A stretch of 42,067 nucleotides of DNA from Alkanindiges illinoisensis (lineage in GTDB: Bacteria > Pseudomonadota > Gammaproteobacteria > Pseudomonadales > Moraxellaceae), in contig NZ_SNTY01000020.1 in assembly GCF_004377485.1 (NCBI RefSeq), forward strand, positions 1 to 42,067, given 5' to 3'. Of this stretch, positions 25,445 to 35,733 are shown in pieces. A program made the translations under genes and the position numbers. The number at the start of each line of letters is the position of its first letter. The first letter of the stretch is position 1. The notes under the pieces are model-generated. The model did no database searches. It saw only the letters and a list, made by a program, of their open reading frames with translations, and was not told the DNA's origin.

Positions 25445-26434
25445 TTAGTGACCAGATACTAGAATTACAGCGCCAGCAATGCCACTGTGTGACACATTCA
25501 TATTGCTAATTTCAACATCACCAATTGACTTCACATAACCTGCTGGTAAAGTGCTAGATTCGCCCAATTTAATCGACTTGATATACATATCTGTTGCGTT
25601 AGACATTGCTTCAATTTTAAGAGCACCCGGCACAACACTAACTTTGGCATTAGTAGTCAAATCAGAACCACCATGATCAGCAATACTAATTTTACCCAAC
25701 TGAATAGTACCACCACCAGCATTATCTACGATACCAAGATCTGAAATCTCCAAGCCACCCTGCATTTTACCATTTAATAAAATCATTGCACCTTGTGGAG
25801 TAGCACCTAATTGAATATTAGCTGTAGTTAAACCAGTTTTTAAGGTTAGACCACTAATAATAGTGTTATTACTACCAGCGACTATACCACGTTGTGCACC
25901 AGAAGCTTGAGCGGTATTACTCTTTGCAACACCGATTTTACCAATAGCAATATCCAGCCCAGAAACCTTAGCACCGATATTTAAGAAAGCGCCGCTTGTA
26001 CCAGTACCAGCATCAGAATCAATATCTAATTTTGCCAATACATTTGTAGTTCCAAATTTTGCTAAACCACCAGCAGCATTTGCTTGAATATCAATAGCGT
26101 TGGTTTCATTACGATCACCAGCAATACCATTTCCAGTAATGGTAATCGCACCTGCTTTTTTTGTTCCCCCCAGTGAAGTACCTAGTACCTCTGGTGTAAC
26201 TGGGTTGGTTCCAGCAGCTACATAGCCAAAATTGGTTTCTTTAGCATCAGATAAACCATCATTATCATGAATGTATAGATTTTCAATTGTTAAATGATCA
26301 AGCGCAATGCCTAAAGAAATACCGTCTTGACCAGTAGCCGAACTCAGAGCCGAGTCGTCCATTGATTCCATTGCCATTGCTTGACCGCTGATTGCTACTG
26401 CGGAAACTAAAGCAAGTTTAGTAAAAAGCTTCAT
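25445..26434 (-). CDS. filA: FilA-like secreted protein, first gene of the fil cluster
   Basis: The 329-residue protein has a signal peptide (cleavage after AMA, residue 21). A conserved mature N-terminus with MDDSALSSATGQDGI (25-39) is followed by a Gly/Ala/Asn/Ile-rich region without cysteine, predicted to be mainly beta strands. Proteins with this motif are annotated in Acinetobacter as FilA, a putative pilus or filament component; I know of no direct structural proof. The ATG at 26434 is preceded by AGGAGAG. It has its own terminator and a predicted promoter, as expected for a major structural or secreted subunit. The second FilA-type gene follows. Confidence 0.8.
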   Translation of the reverse strand: MKLFTKLALVSAVAISGQAMAMESMDDSALSSATGQDGISLGIALDHLTIENLYIHDNDGLSDAKETNFGYVAAGTNPVTPEVLGTSLGGTKKAGAITITGNGIAGDRNETNAIDIQANAAGGLAKFGTTNVLAKLDIDSDAGTGTSGAFLNIGAKVSGLDIAIGKIGVAKSNTAQASGAQRGIVAGSNNTIISGLTLKTGLTTANIQLGATPQGAMILLNGKMQGGLEISDLGIVDNAGGGTIQLGKISIADHGGSDLTTNAKVSVVPGALKIEAMSNATDMYIKSIKLGESSTLPAGYVKSIGDVEISNMNVSHSGIAGAVILVSGH

Positions 26435-26539
26435 TGCACTCTCCTACGAGTATAAGTATTTTTGCCGCTACGACCCTGTACGGTGATTTGTATCCAATGC
26501 ATCCTTACCTGGTATTGCTGTAGCTCATCCTGCCCGATA

Positions 26540-26568
26540 AAATTACAATATGCATGTTTTATGTGCAA
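26540..26568 (-). promoter_or_regulatory. Predicted sigma-70 promoter of filA
   Basis: Read on the minus strand, TTGCAC (26563-26568) and TAATTT (26540-26545) are 17 bases apart, about 105 bp upstream of the filA start. This implies an untranslated leader of roughly 100 nt. It is a visual match only. Confidence 0.35.
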
Positions 26569-26705
26569 GTGGTTTTTACTACTTTTGTCTAACATCCGAT
26601 AAACGGCAGAATATTAGCTCTAATTACTCTCCCCAGCTTTATTATACATATCTTTATTTAAAATCAATTGCTTATTTATAAATAATATATGTTTAAAGCA
26701 ATTCT

Positions 26706-28127
26706 ATGGATACTCATACTGTGATTGTTAGACAAGAATTCTGTACTAATTGTGATTCAATTCAAACTTTATCCACATATTTACAAAATTGTGCTGGTTT
26801 TGTCTTGATGAGCTATCCTACGACCAAAGTTGTAGGGCTATTTCCGAAATGGCAAGCTGTTTCCTTGTCATCTTCCAGTACAGTCATACTAGAGCGTCAT
26901 GGCTTGCAGCAATCTACCATTTTGCAAGATGCTGATTTTTTTTCTGTGTTAAATCAGTACTGGAATGGATCTCGGTTAAAGCATTCCTATGTTAACGAAT
27001 CTTCAAATGGGAATTTTTATGGCGGGTTAATGGGATTTATTGGGTATGACCTCGCTGCCTCTCAAGCCATAACGCTGGAAAATTTAGCCTCGCCTGCTGC
27101 AATAATGGGAGAATACGATATTTTTCTGAAACTGGAAGTTTCAACAACTGGAAAAAAGGTTTGGCAGCTTTATGGGCCTAATTTACCTGAATTGCAGGCT
27201 ATCTATCAGCATATCCAGAAACTTTTATTAGAAATTGACACCCGGAATACGATTGAACCTGCCTTTCAGCTTAATCTGCCGTTTCAACCTGTCTGGCAGT
27301 TGCAGCAATACCAATATGCTTTTAACAAAATCCAGAATTATCTGAAGCAAGGGGACTGTTATCAGGTTAATTTAACCCAGCCTTTTAAAGCAATAATGGA
27401 AGGTAGTCTGGTTTCTACCATTGATGCGTTAATGCACCTGACCAAGGCCAGTTATGGCGGTTTTATAAAATATGGTGATTTTGAGCTGCTTAGTTGCTCA
27501 CCAGAATTGTTTATTGAATTTAATGTCGATGGTGAAGTGATCACCAAGCCCATCAAGGGAACTCGTCCTCGTCATGCAAATCCTAAAATTGATGAAGCGC
27601 TTAAGCAACAGCTATTGCACTCAGAAAAAGACCGCAGTGAAAATCTGATGATTGTTGACTTATTGCGTAATGATCTGAGTGTTTATGCCCAGACTGGCAG
27701 TGTGCGGGTGCCTGCGCTGTTTAAACCAGAAAGTTTTGCGCAGGTGCATCATTTGGTGAGTGAAGTTCGGGCCAGGCTTAAGCCTGAAGCATCGCCACTG
27801 GATGTTCTGTTTAGTGCCCTGCCCGGTGGTTCAATTACTGGCGCACCCAAAATACGGGCGATGCAGATTATTGATGAACTGGAGGCAGAAAGCCGTGGGG
27901 CTTATTGTGGCAGCATGGGTTTTTTGAACTATGACGGTACAGGAACCTTTAATATTTTGATCCGTAGTCTGCAAAAACGTGGAAATACGTTAACGGCCTG
28001 GGCAGGTGGCGGTATTACGATTGCTTCAAATTGCGAAGAAGAATATCAGGAATGCCTGGATAAAATTGGTGCAATCTTAAACTGCGTTAATGGATTTTCG
28101 GTAGATTGCCAAGCACAGGACAATTAA
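26706..28127 (+). CDS. pabB: Aminodeoxychorismate synthase component I
   Basis: PabB uses chorismate and ammonia (from a PabA glutaminase) to make aminodeoxychorismate, the precursor of p-aminobenzoate and folate. The 473-residue product has the chorismate-enzyme C-terminal domain from about residue 200. KPIKGTRPR carries Lys284, which marks PabB; anthranilate synthase (TrpE) has Ala at this position. SEKDRSENLMIVDLLRNDL, LPGGSITGAPK and WAGGGITIASN follow. The N-terminal domain contains FYGGLMGFIGYDLA. It is divergent from filA, 271 bp apart, and ends 35 bp before the start of the Uma2-family gene. No pabA or pabC is nearby. Confidence 0.94.
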   Translation: MDTHTVIVRQEFCTNCDSIQTLSTYLQNCAGFVLMSYPTTKVVGLFPKWQAVSLSSSSTVILERHGLQQSTILQDADFFSVLNQYWNGSRLKHSYVNESSNGNFYGGLMGFIGYDLAASQAITLENLASPAAIMGEYDIFLKLEVSTTGKKVWQLYGPNLPELQAIYQHIQKLLLEIDTRNTIEPAFQLNLPFQPVWQLQQYQYAFNKIQNYLKQGDCYQVNLTQPFKAIMEGSLVSTIDALMHLTKASYGGFIKYGDFELLSCSPELFIEFNVDGEVITKPIKGTRPRHANPKIDEALKQQLLHSEKDRSENLMIVDLLRNDLSVYAQTGSVRVPALFKPESFAQVHHLVSEVRARLKPEASPLDVLFSALPGGSITGAPKIRAMQIIDELEAESRGAYCGSMGFLNYDGTGTFNILIRSLQKRGNTLTAWAGGGITIASNCEEEYQECLDKIGAILNCVNGFSVDCQAQDN

Positions 28128-28162
28128 GTACCCTAACCAGAATATGCCATCAAGGGATATCT

Positions 28163-28792
28163 ATGAATACTGCCAAGACCCGCCAGAAAACTATCCAGAG
28201 AATCGCCGAACAGGAATATTTACAAGGTGAGTTATTGTCAGATATTCGCCACGAATATATTGATGGCGAAGTGTACGCCATGGTGGGGGCGCATCGGCAT
28301 CATAACATTATTGGTGGTAATGTTTATACCTTACTCAGCAATCACTTGGCTGGAAAACCTTGTCAGCCTTATATTTCTGACATGAAAGTGAGAGTGGGTA
28401 GTAAATATTTTTATCCCGATGTGATGGTCGATTGTAGTGATGAAGAACATGATTATTACACCGAAAATCCCACGATTATTGTGGAAGTGCTGTCCAAGTC
28501 CACACGCCAGCATGACAAAACACTCAAACGCGATGCCTATTTTCAGATTGAAAGTTTAAAAGAATATGTACTGATTGAGCAGGATTTTGTCGAGGTCGAA
28601 CTCTGGTTCCGTGATAATGCGCAACACTGGCAGCAACAGGTTTATTATCTGGGGGATAACATTACGTTTCATTCCATTGGCCTAACCGTTTCCGTTGAAG
28701 CAATTTACCAGCGTGTTAAAAATGTAGACATGCTGGAATGGTTAGAGAAAAAAGCCCAGCAAGCTCAGCCACAAGCTGGCGACACCATATAA
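28163..28792 (+). CDS. Uma2-family (DUF820) restriction-endonuclease-fold protein
   Basis: The 209-residue protein matches the Uma2 family, a PD-(D/E)XK-fold group abundant in cyanobacteria and scattered in other bacteria. Visible features are the N-terminal RHEYIDGEVYAMVGAHRHHN, YPDVMVDC (the fold's Asp) and PTIIVEVLSKSTRQHD (the Glu), then a Lys in TLKRDAYFQI and ESLKEYVLIEQ. Its function is unknown; the fold suggests nuclease activity but this is not shown for most members. The start at 28163 has AAGGGA about seven bases upstream; a longer frame would overlap pabB. Its placement between pabB and hisC on its own suggests a later insertion. Confidence 0.85.
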   Translation: MNTAKTRQKTIQRIAEQEYLQGELLSDIRHEYIDGEVYAMVGAHRHHNIIGGNVYTLLSNHLAGKPCQPYISDMKVRVGSKYFYPDVMVDCSDEEHDYYTENPTIIVEVLSKSTRQHDKTLKRDAYFQIESLKEYVLIEQDFVEVELWFRDNAQHWQQQVYYLGDNITFHSIGLTVSVEAIYQRVKNVDMLEWLEKKAQQAQPQAGDTI

Positions 28793-28846
28793 CTTGCTTA
28801 ATTTATTGAATATTTTATGGTATGGCTGATTTGCTAACGCTATATC

Positions 28847-29947
28847 TCAACATATTTCTCCTAGACGTGCGACCAGCCGATTTTGCTGCGCTGTGGTGCC
28901 AATGGTAATGCGCAAAAAATTATGGATTTTTGGCTTGTTAAAATGCCGTACAATAATGCCCACTTCACGTAATTTGGCAGCAATTTCCATAGCAGCATAC
29001 TGAGGATGCTGCGTAAAAATAAAGTTGGCCTTGGAAGGGAGTACTTCAAAACCTAATTCCGTTAACTGTGCGACCAGTTGCTCGCGGTTATCAATGGTTT
29101 GCTGACAAGTTTGCTCAAAATAAGCCTGATCTTCAAAAGAAGCCACTCCACCTGCAATGGCCAGTCGATCCATCGGATAGGAGTTAAAACTATTTTTTAC
29201 CCGCTCCAGTGCTGCAATTAAATGTGGCTGGGCAAAAGCCATACCTATCCGTAATCCTGCCAATGCACGGGATTTTGAAGTGGTCTGACATACCACCAAA
29301 TTATCGTATTTGCTAATCAGGCTCGTGGCTGACTGTCCGCCAAAATCCACATAGGCTTCATCTACCACCACCACACTGTCCGGATTTTGCTGCAAGATTA
29401 CTTCAATTTTATCCAGCGGCAAAAATACCCCTGTGGGTGCGTTGGGGTTGGCAAAAATAATGCCGCCATTTGGCTGTTGATAACCCGTGACATCAAGGGA
29501 AAAATCATCAGCTAGTGGTACTTGAATCACTTTTAAATTGAAAAACTGTGAATATACCGGGTAGAAACTATAGCTGATATCCGGATATAAAATGGGCTTA
29601 TCCTGAATAAAGAATGCCTTAAAAATATGTGCCAGCACTTCATCAGAACCATTGCCCACAAAAACCTGTTCAACCGATAGTTGTTGCTGGGCTGCAATGG
29701 CCTGTTTAAGCGCGCTGGCATCCGGATCCGGATACAGGCGCAAACTATTACCCGGTTCAGCGTGCTCATTGAGCACTTTAATAATGGCTTCTGCCACTTT
29801 CGGTGAAGGCGGAAAAGGGCTTTCATTGGTGTTGAGCTTGAGCAGGTTATCAATTTTGGGTTGCTCACCCGGCACATAAGGTTCCAGCGTACGAACTTCT
29901 GGACTCCATAGGCGTTGCAGATGGGAACTGATGTGCTCGGTGGTCAT
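28847..29947 (-). CDS. hisC: Histidinol-phosphate aminotransferase
   Basis: HisC is a PLP enzyme that transaminates imidazole-acetol phosphate to histidinol phosphate in histidine synthesis. The 366-residue product shows LKLNTNESPFPPSP (36-49), RLYPDPDA, VGNGSDEVL, the NPNAPTG motif, VVDEAYVDFG, and the cofactor lysine Lys225 in TTSKSRALAGLRIG. The closing LRITIG segment is also present. It follows hisD by 98 bp in the same direction, the last gene of the ibaG-murA-hisG-hisD-hisC row known from Acinetobacter. Confidence 0.95.
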   Translation of the reverse strand: MTTEHISSHLQRLWSPEVRTLEPYVPGEQPKIDNLLKLNTNESPFPPSPKVAEAIIKVLNEHAEPGNSLRLYPDPDASALKQAIAAQQQLSVEQVFVGNGSDEVLAHIFKAFFIQDKPILYPDISYSFYPVYSQFFNLKVIQVPLADDFSLDVTGYQQPNGGIIFANPNAPTGVFLPLDKIEVILQQNPDSVVVVDEAYVDFGGQSATSLISKYDNLVVCQTTSKSRALAGLRIGMAFAQPHLIAALERVKNSFNSYPMDRLAIAGGVASFEDQAYFEQTCQQTIDNREQLVAQLTELGFEVLPSKANFIFTQHPQYAAMEIAAKLREVGIIVRHFNKPKIHNFLRITIGTTAQQNRLVARLGEIC

Positions 29948-30045
29948 GCTTCTTGTCTCTAAATATTTTTAAGTCATTGCTTTAAAGCAGTATGCTTCAA
30001 ACCCCTAGTCCCTTAATTCGAGGCTAGGTACTTCCAACATGTTAA

Positions 30046-31332
30046 TTAGCTACGGTAACGAGCTGAACCCGCATGTGCTACCAGGCCTTCCTGCTGTGCC
30101 AGTACATCAGCGGCTTGCGCCAATGACTGACTACCTTCTGGCGAGCAATAAATAATGCTGCTACGCTTTTGAAAGTCATAAACACCAAGCGGCGAAGAAA
30201 ACCGCGCTGTACCCGAGGTAGGCAGCACATGGTTAGGCCCGGCACAATAATCGCCAATGGCTTCCGGGCTATAACGTCCCATAAAGATGGCACCGGCATG
30301 GCGGATTTGTGGCAGCAGCTGCTCTGGTTCATCCATACACAGCTCAAGGTGTTCCGGGGCAACCTGATTAATCAACTTTACGGCTTCAGCGCGATCCTTA
30401 ACCAGCACTAGCGCACCGCGGTTTTGCAACGATGTTCTGGCAATTTCAGCGCGTGGCAATGTGACCAGATGCGCTTCAATGGCCTCTGCAACCTGCTCTA
30501 ATAATTCGGCATCCGGCGTAATGAAAATGGACTGCGCGACCTCATCATGCTCAGCCTGTGACAGCAAATCCATCGCCAGCCATTGCGGGTTGTTTTGGCC
30601 TTCGGCATACACCAGAATTTCTGAAGGGCCAGCAATCATGTCAATGCCAACCTGACCAAACACAGCACGCTTGGCCGCAGCCACAAAACGGTTACCGGGG
30701 CCAGTGATTTTATCCACGGGGGCAATGGTTTCTGTGCCATAAGCCAAGGCAGCCACGGCCTGTGCACCGCCAATCGTCAGCACACGATGCACCCCAGCCA
30801 GATGCGCGGCAGCCAGTACCAGCGGATTTAACTCGCCTTTTGGCGCTGGCACTACCATGATAATTTCCTGTACGCCAGCAACTGCCGCAGGAATGGCATT
30901 CATCAATACTGAGGAGGGATAAGAAGCCTTGCCGCCGGGCACATAAATTCCAACCCGATCCAGTGGCGTCACTTTTTGGCCCAATGTATTACCGAGTGCA
31001 TCAATATATTGCCAGTCAGGCTGAACCTGACGCTGGTGAAACTCACGAATCCGGCTAGCGGCCAGTTCTAGTGCATTGCGTACGGTAGGTTCAAGCTGCT
31101 CAAAAGCCTGCTGCAATTGGCTAGCAGATAATTCTAGCTCATCAAAGTGCTGGGCGGGATGCTGGTCAAATTGCTGGGTCAGGGCCAGTACATGGGCGTT
31201 ACCCAGTTCACGCACCTGAGCAATAATCTGGTCAACAGTTTGAATTAACGCAGGATCGTTAACAGTTTCAAAAGCCAGTAGCGCAGAAAACTGCTGCTGA
31301 AAACTGGCATCCCGGGTTGACAAACGACGCAT
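30046..31332 (-). CDS. hisD: Histidinol dehydrogenase
   Basis: HisD oxidises histidinol to histidine in two NAD-dependent steps with a bound zinc. The 428-residue product has the expected blocks: [27 protein letters not shown] (shown in parts: [16 protein letters not shown]), [39 protein letters not shown] with metal-binding residues, and [19 protein letters not shown]. The start at 31332 (MRRLS) is chosen because GGAAG lies 8 bases upstream; the ATG two codons earlier is too close, and the frame to 31365 has no site. It is 159 bp after hisG. Confidence 0.95.
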   Translation of the reverse strand: MRRLSTRDASFQQQFSALLAFETVNDPALIQTVDQIIAQVRELGNAHVLALTQQFDQHPAQHFDELELSASQLQQAFEQLEPTVRNALELAASRIREFHQRQVQPDWQYIDALGNTLGQKVTPLDRVGIYVPGGKASYPSSVLMNAIPAAVAGVQEIIMVVPAPKGELNPLVLAAAHLAGVHRVLTIGGAQAVAALAYGTETIAPVDKITGPGNRFVAAAKRAVFGQVGIDMIAGPSEILVYAEGQNNPQWLAMDLLSQAEHDEVAQSIFITPDAELLEQVAEAIEAHLVTLPRAEIARTSLQNRGALVLVKDRAEAVKLINQVAPEHLELCMDEPEQLLPQIRHAGAIFMGRYSPEAIGDYCAGPNHVLPTSGTARFSSPLGVYDFQKRSSIIYCSPEGSQSLAQAADVLAQQEGLVAHAGSARYRS

Positions 31333-31491
31333 TGTCATCACTTCCACAATGATAAGCAAACGCATAGTTTAGCGTGTTTGGCTGATCTTGTGGCAGTTTT
31401 AAGCAATGGTGATGATAGGAAATTCTGCACCAGACCATTGAAAGCACCGATTCATTAAAAACATCGATGCAGTTTGGTTATTTCATGCTAA

Positions 31492-32154
31492 TTAAGCAGA
31501 CTTGGCAGCAACCGCTTGTTCCAGTTGTGCCAGAATGGGCCCTAGCACGGCTTGCTTGCGCTTAAAACTGGCCTTGTTGACAATCAGGCGTGATGAAACT
31601 TTGCAAATTTCTTCTAATGGCTCTAGGCCATTGGCACGCAAGGTGTTGCCAGTGTCTACCACATCCACAATCAAGTCGCCCAACCCTACCAGTGGCGCAA
31701 GCTCCATGGAACCATAGAGCTTAATGACGTCCACCTGCTCACCAAGGCTTGCAAAATATTGCCGGGTCAGATTGACATATTTGGTGGCAATCTTGAGGCG
31801 GCCTGCCGGACGCACGGCACCCACCTTACCGGCTGTCATCAGGCGGCAACGTGCAATTTTCAGGTCCAGCAGTTCGTAAACATTATGCGCGCCATGTTCC
31901 ATCAGCACGTCTTTGCCAGCCACACCAATATCGGCAGCGCCATTTTCCACATAGGTGGGCACATCACTAGCGCGCAGGATTAGAATACGGACGTTGGGAT
32001 GAGTGGTCGGAAAAATCAGCTTGCGGGAATGCTCAGGATCTTCCAGCAAGGCAATGTTGGCATTGGCCAGCAGTGGCAATGTTTCCTTTAAAATACGGCC
32101 CTTGCTTAATGCCAGCGTTAAGCCATGATCAAAATTACCGAGTACATCTGACAC
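31492..32154 (-). CDS. hisG: ATP phosphoribosyltransferase, short form
   Basis: HisG catalyses the first step of histidine synthesis, joining ATP and PRPP. At about 220 residues it is the short form, which lacks the C-terminal regulatory domain and needs HisZ as partner; hisZ is not in the window. Family segments include [39 protein letters not shown], and [19 protein letters not shown], the PRPP-binding loop. I use the GTG at 32154 because AGAAGGG lies 7 bases upstream; the alternative is a TTG at 32175. It lies between murA and hisD. Confidence 0.94.
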   Translation of the reverse strand: MSDVLGNFDHGLTLALSKGRILKETLPLLANANIALLEDPEHSRKLIFPTTHPNVRILILRASDVPTYVENGAADIGVAGKDVLMEHGAHNVYELLDLKIARCRLMTAGKVGAVRPAGRLKIATKYVNLTRQYFASLGEQVDVIKLYGSMELAPLVGLGDLIVDVVDTGNTLRANGLEPLEEICKVSSRLIVNKASFKRKQAVLGPILAQLEQAVAAKSA

Positions 32155-32216
32155 GTCATTACCCTTCTTGTTCAAATTGGCATGATTCAGCGCAACTGCT
32201 GATCAACAATTGCCTG

Positions 32217-33735
<1,519 letters not shown>

Positions 33736-33894
33736 TGCAAACCCCTAAATGAAGAAACGGTAATGGAAAAGCTTCTAAAATAGATAAAAGATTGGGCGAA
33801 AGGTTACTCTGCCCAATCCAAAACGTCCAGTGTGCGCTACTATTTCTATAGGTTTTTGTCGGTTTTAATAGCGCTGGCCGATATTATCGCATTG

Positions 33895-34740
33895 TTATGC
33901 GGTTTTTAGCCCAATAAACTGATCCTTGTGGGCAAAATTGGGTTCCTGCCCATCCACATGATCGCAAATCAGGGGCTTCATATACTTCATTTCGACATCG
34001 CCATAAATGGTGGCAAAGGCCACATCCTTGGCATCCGTACCTGTACCAATCCGGACAATTTTATCAATGGAAGCCATACGGGTGGCATCAAACAGTACCC
34101 ACTGGCCGCCGACATAGGCCTCGAACAGGGCATGAAAATCTGGTGGTGGCTCCTCAAACTCGGTATAGCCAAATACAAAGCGGGCTGGAATATTCAGGGC
34201 ACGACACAAGGCCACTCCCAGATGGGCAAAGTCTCGGCATACCCCGGCACGGTTGGCCAGTACATCACGTGCAGTGGTCGATGCCTGTGAAGATCCCACC
34301 TCGTAGGCAATATTGGCTTTAATCCAGTCACACACGGCTTCTACCCGGTCAAACCCGCGCGGGATATGGCCAAATGTGCGCTGCGCCATGCCACTGAGCA
34401 AATCAGATTCACAATAGCGGCTGGGCAGTAGATAGTGCAATACCTCGGATGGCAACTCGGCAATGTCCATTTCACGGAAAGCCGGATCGCGATAAGGCAT
34501 ATCCACACTCACCCGTGCCCGATAGCGCAACTCAATTGGCCCTGCTGGGGCACTAAACCGGAACAGTCGGTTCAGCTCTTTTTCATCTTCATACTCATGA
34601 ATATGCAAATGGGATGAAACTTCAAGCTGTTCTTCATGAATCGTTTGCCAAGGGTGGTGGGCGACCTGAATATGAAAAATAAATTCTGATGGCTGCTTTA
34701 CCTCGTAGCCAAAACTGCAATCAATATCAAACGTGTACAT
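33895..34740 (-). CDS. Transglutaminase-like cysteine peptidase family protein
   Basis: The 281-residue protein has an N-terminal beta domain (about 1-100) and a transglutaminase-like core with the papain-type triad: Cys168 in RAGVCRDFAH, His203 in PPDFHALFEAYVG and Asp218 in VLFDATR. No signal peptide is present, so it should be cytoplasmic. Bacterial members of this group are often peptidases or amidases acting on peptides; the substrate is not evident. It has its own transcription unit: the upstream gap of 439 bp contains a MITE-like element. Confidence 0.88.
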   Translation of the reverse strand: MYTFDIDCSFGYEVKQPSEFIFHIQVAHHPWQTIHEEQLEVSSHLHIHEYEDEKELNRLFRFSAPAGPIELRYRARVSVDMPYRDPAFREMDIAELPSEVLHYLLPSRYCESDLLSGMAQRTFGHIPRGFDRVEAVCDWIKANIAYEVGSSQASTTARDVLANRAGVCRDFAHLGVALCRALNIPARFVFGYTEFEEPPPDFHALFEAYVGGQWVLFDATRMASIDKIVRIGTGTDAKDVAFATIYGDVEMKYMKPLICDHVDGQEPNFAHKDQFIGLKTA

Positions 34741-34972
34741 GGTTAAAACCTAAAAATTTTATAGCGTTATCTGTGTTTGAAATTCTAGGCCATAAAGTGG
34801 CGAATACCGGTTACAAGCTGTACAGTCAAAAGCCGGGTTGTGTGAGAAAAACATGCTTCACGTAACCAGTTTGAGAGTTGGTTAAATAAGCGAATACAGT
34901 CGGAACAAATGTTCTAACAGAGGATGGGATGATCGGCACTTGCCTTGTTTTAAACCCTAATCAGAGAAGAGT

Positions 34973-35093
34973 GTCTATTAGTTCTTCTCCATAAGTCTGG
35001 TTTCGACAAAATTAACCAACGCTGCCTACGGTCACTGAGCTTGTCGAAGTGGTCGAAGGCGAGTTGGTACAACTTATGAAAGAAGTCTATTAG
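34973..35093. mobile_element. MITE-like palindromic element with 9-bp flanking direct repeats
   Basis: The 9-mer GTCTATTAG occurs at 34973-34981 and again at 35085-35093. The 103 bp between them are a long imperfect palindrome: the ends are TTCTTCTCCATAAGT and ACTTATGAAAGAA, further in are ACCAACGCTGCCT (35015-) and AGGCGAGTTGGT (-35068), and the centre contains CACTGAGCTTGTCGAAGTG. The central phrase resembles palindromic intergenic repeats common in many proteobacterial genomes. No transposase is encoded. Direct repeats plus terminal inversion fit a non-autonomous transposed element, although a chance arrangement is possible. Confidence 0.55.
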
Positions 35094-35136
35094 CTTTATT
35101 ATTTTGATTTAATAAGTGGCTAATATCACCAGACAT

Positions 35137-35162
35137 AAAAAAAGGGCTTGTTATAAGCCCTT
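35137..35162 (-). terminator. Intrinsic terminator of hpf
   Basis: A GGGCTT-N5-AAGCCC stem is followed on the minus strand by seven T residues, about 18 bp after the hpf stop. Confidence 0.88.
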
Positions 35163-35179
35163 CTTCATTTTAAACGGTA

Positions 35180-35500
35180 TTAATAACGGGTCATTTGGCG
35201 CTCTTTATGGCGCTTGACCTGACGATCCAGTTTTTCGGACAGCATGGCAATCGAAGCATACATGTCATCGGCACAGGCCTGTGCAAACAGCTCGGCACCC
35301 GGTACACGCAAAATGGCTTCCGCCTTGTGATTGGACTGGCCTTTATGACTACAGTCCGTATGATGATTATCTAACGATAAAACCACCTGCATGCTATTAA
35401 TATGGTCAAAATGGCGCTCTACACGCGCAAATTTTTCAAGAATGCTGGCTTCAATGGCAGGGGTTACAGTAATGTGATGTCCACTAATTTTGATATGCAT
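35180..35500 (-). CDS. hpf: Ribosome hibernation-promoting factor, short form
   Basis: HPF binds the decoding region of the 30S subunit and drives formation of inactive 100S ribosome dimers in stationary phase. The 106-residue product has the HPF/YfiA fold pattern: ISGHHITVTPAIEASILEKFARVERHFD at the N-terminus (seen as ITVTPAIE, KFARVERHF), HKAEAILRVPGAELFAQA, and DDMYASIAMLSEKLDRQVKRHKER. The length excludes the long HPF with a dimerisation tail. It lies 233 bp downstream of rpoN in the same direction, as in many proteobacteria. No ptsN or ptsO gene follows, unlike in enterobacteria. Confidence 0.95.
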   Translation of the reverse strand: MHIKISGHHITVTPAIEASILEKFARVERHFDHINSMQVVLSLDNHHTDCSHKGQSNHKAEAILRVPGAELFAQACADDMYASIAMLSEKLDRQVKRHKERQMTRY

Positions 35501-35689
35501 AAATCCATCCTCGTATTAACTATCGTTAATTAATCGAGCGTTCCCATACGCAAATGGCGGCCTTTTTTCCAGCGAAAAACAGGTCGATTTGAACCAGATG
35601 GGAACAAACTCTTCGCCTTGCAGAGATACGGCTCATGGTTGCAATTTTATTGTTAAAAATCAAAGAGCAACCTGGAGTCGGACGGTGCA

Positions 35690-35708
35690 TGTCACCACAC
35701 TGGTGACA
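35690..35708. other. Perfect 8-bp palindrome between rpoN and hpf
   Basis: TGTCACCA and TGGTGACA are separated by three bases. It lies 25 bp after the rpoN stop and about 190 bp before hpf. There is no T run, so it is not a standard terminator. It could be a protein-binding site in the hpf promoter region. Confidence 0.4.
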
Positions 35709-35733
35709 CCTTTAAATAATCATATTCGACTGC

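Larger units (their letters stand above)
34741..35179. other. Intergenic region with a MITE-like element and the hpf terminator
   Basis: This 439-bp stretch contains no supported reading frame. Its right half holds the palindromic element and the hpf terminator described separately. The left part (34741-34972) should contain the promoter of the transglutaminase-like gene; I cannot place it with confidence. Confidence 0.6.

Noticed and set aside
26769-26777. A perfect DnaA box TTATCCACA
   Set aside because: It lies alone inside the pabB coding sequence with no neighbouring related 9-mers, so it is best seen as chance.
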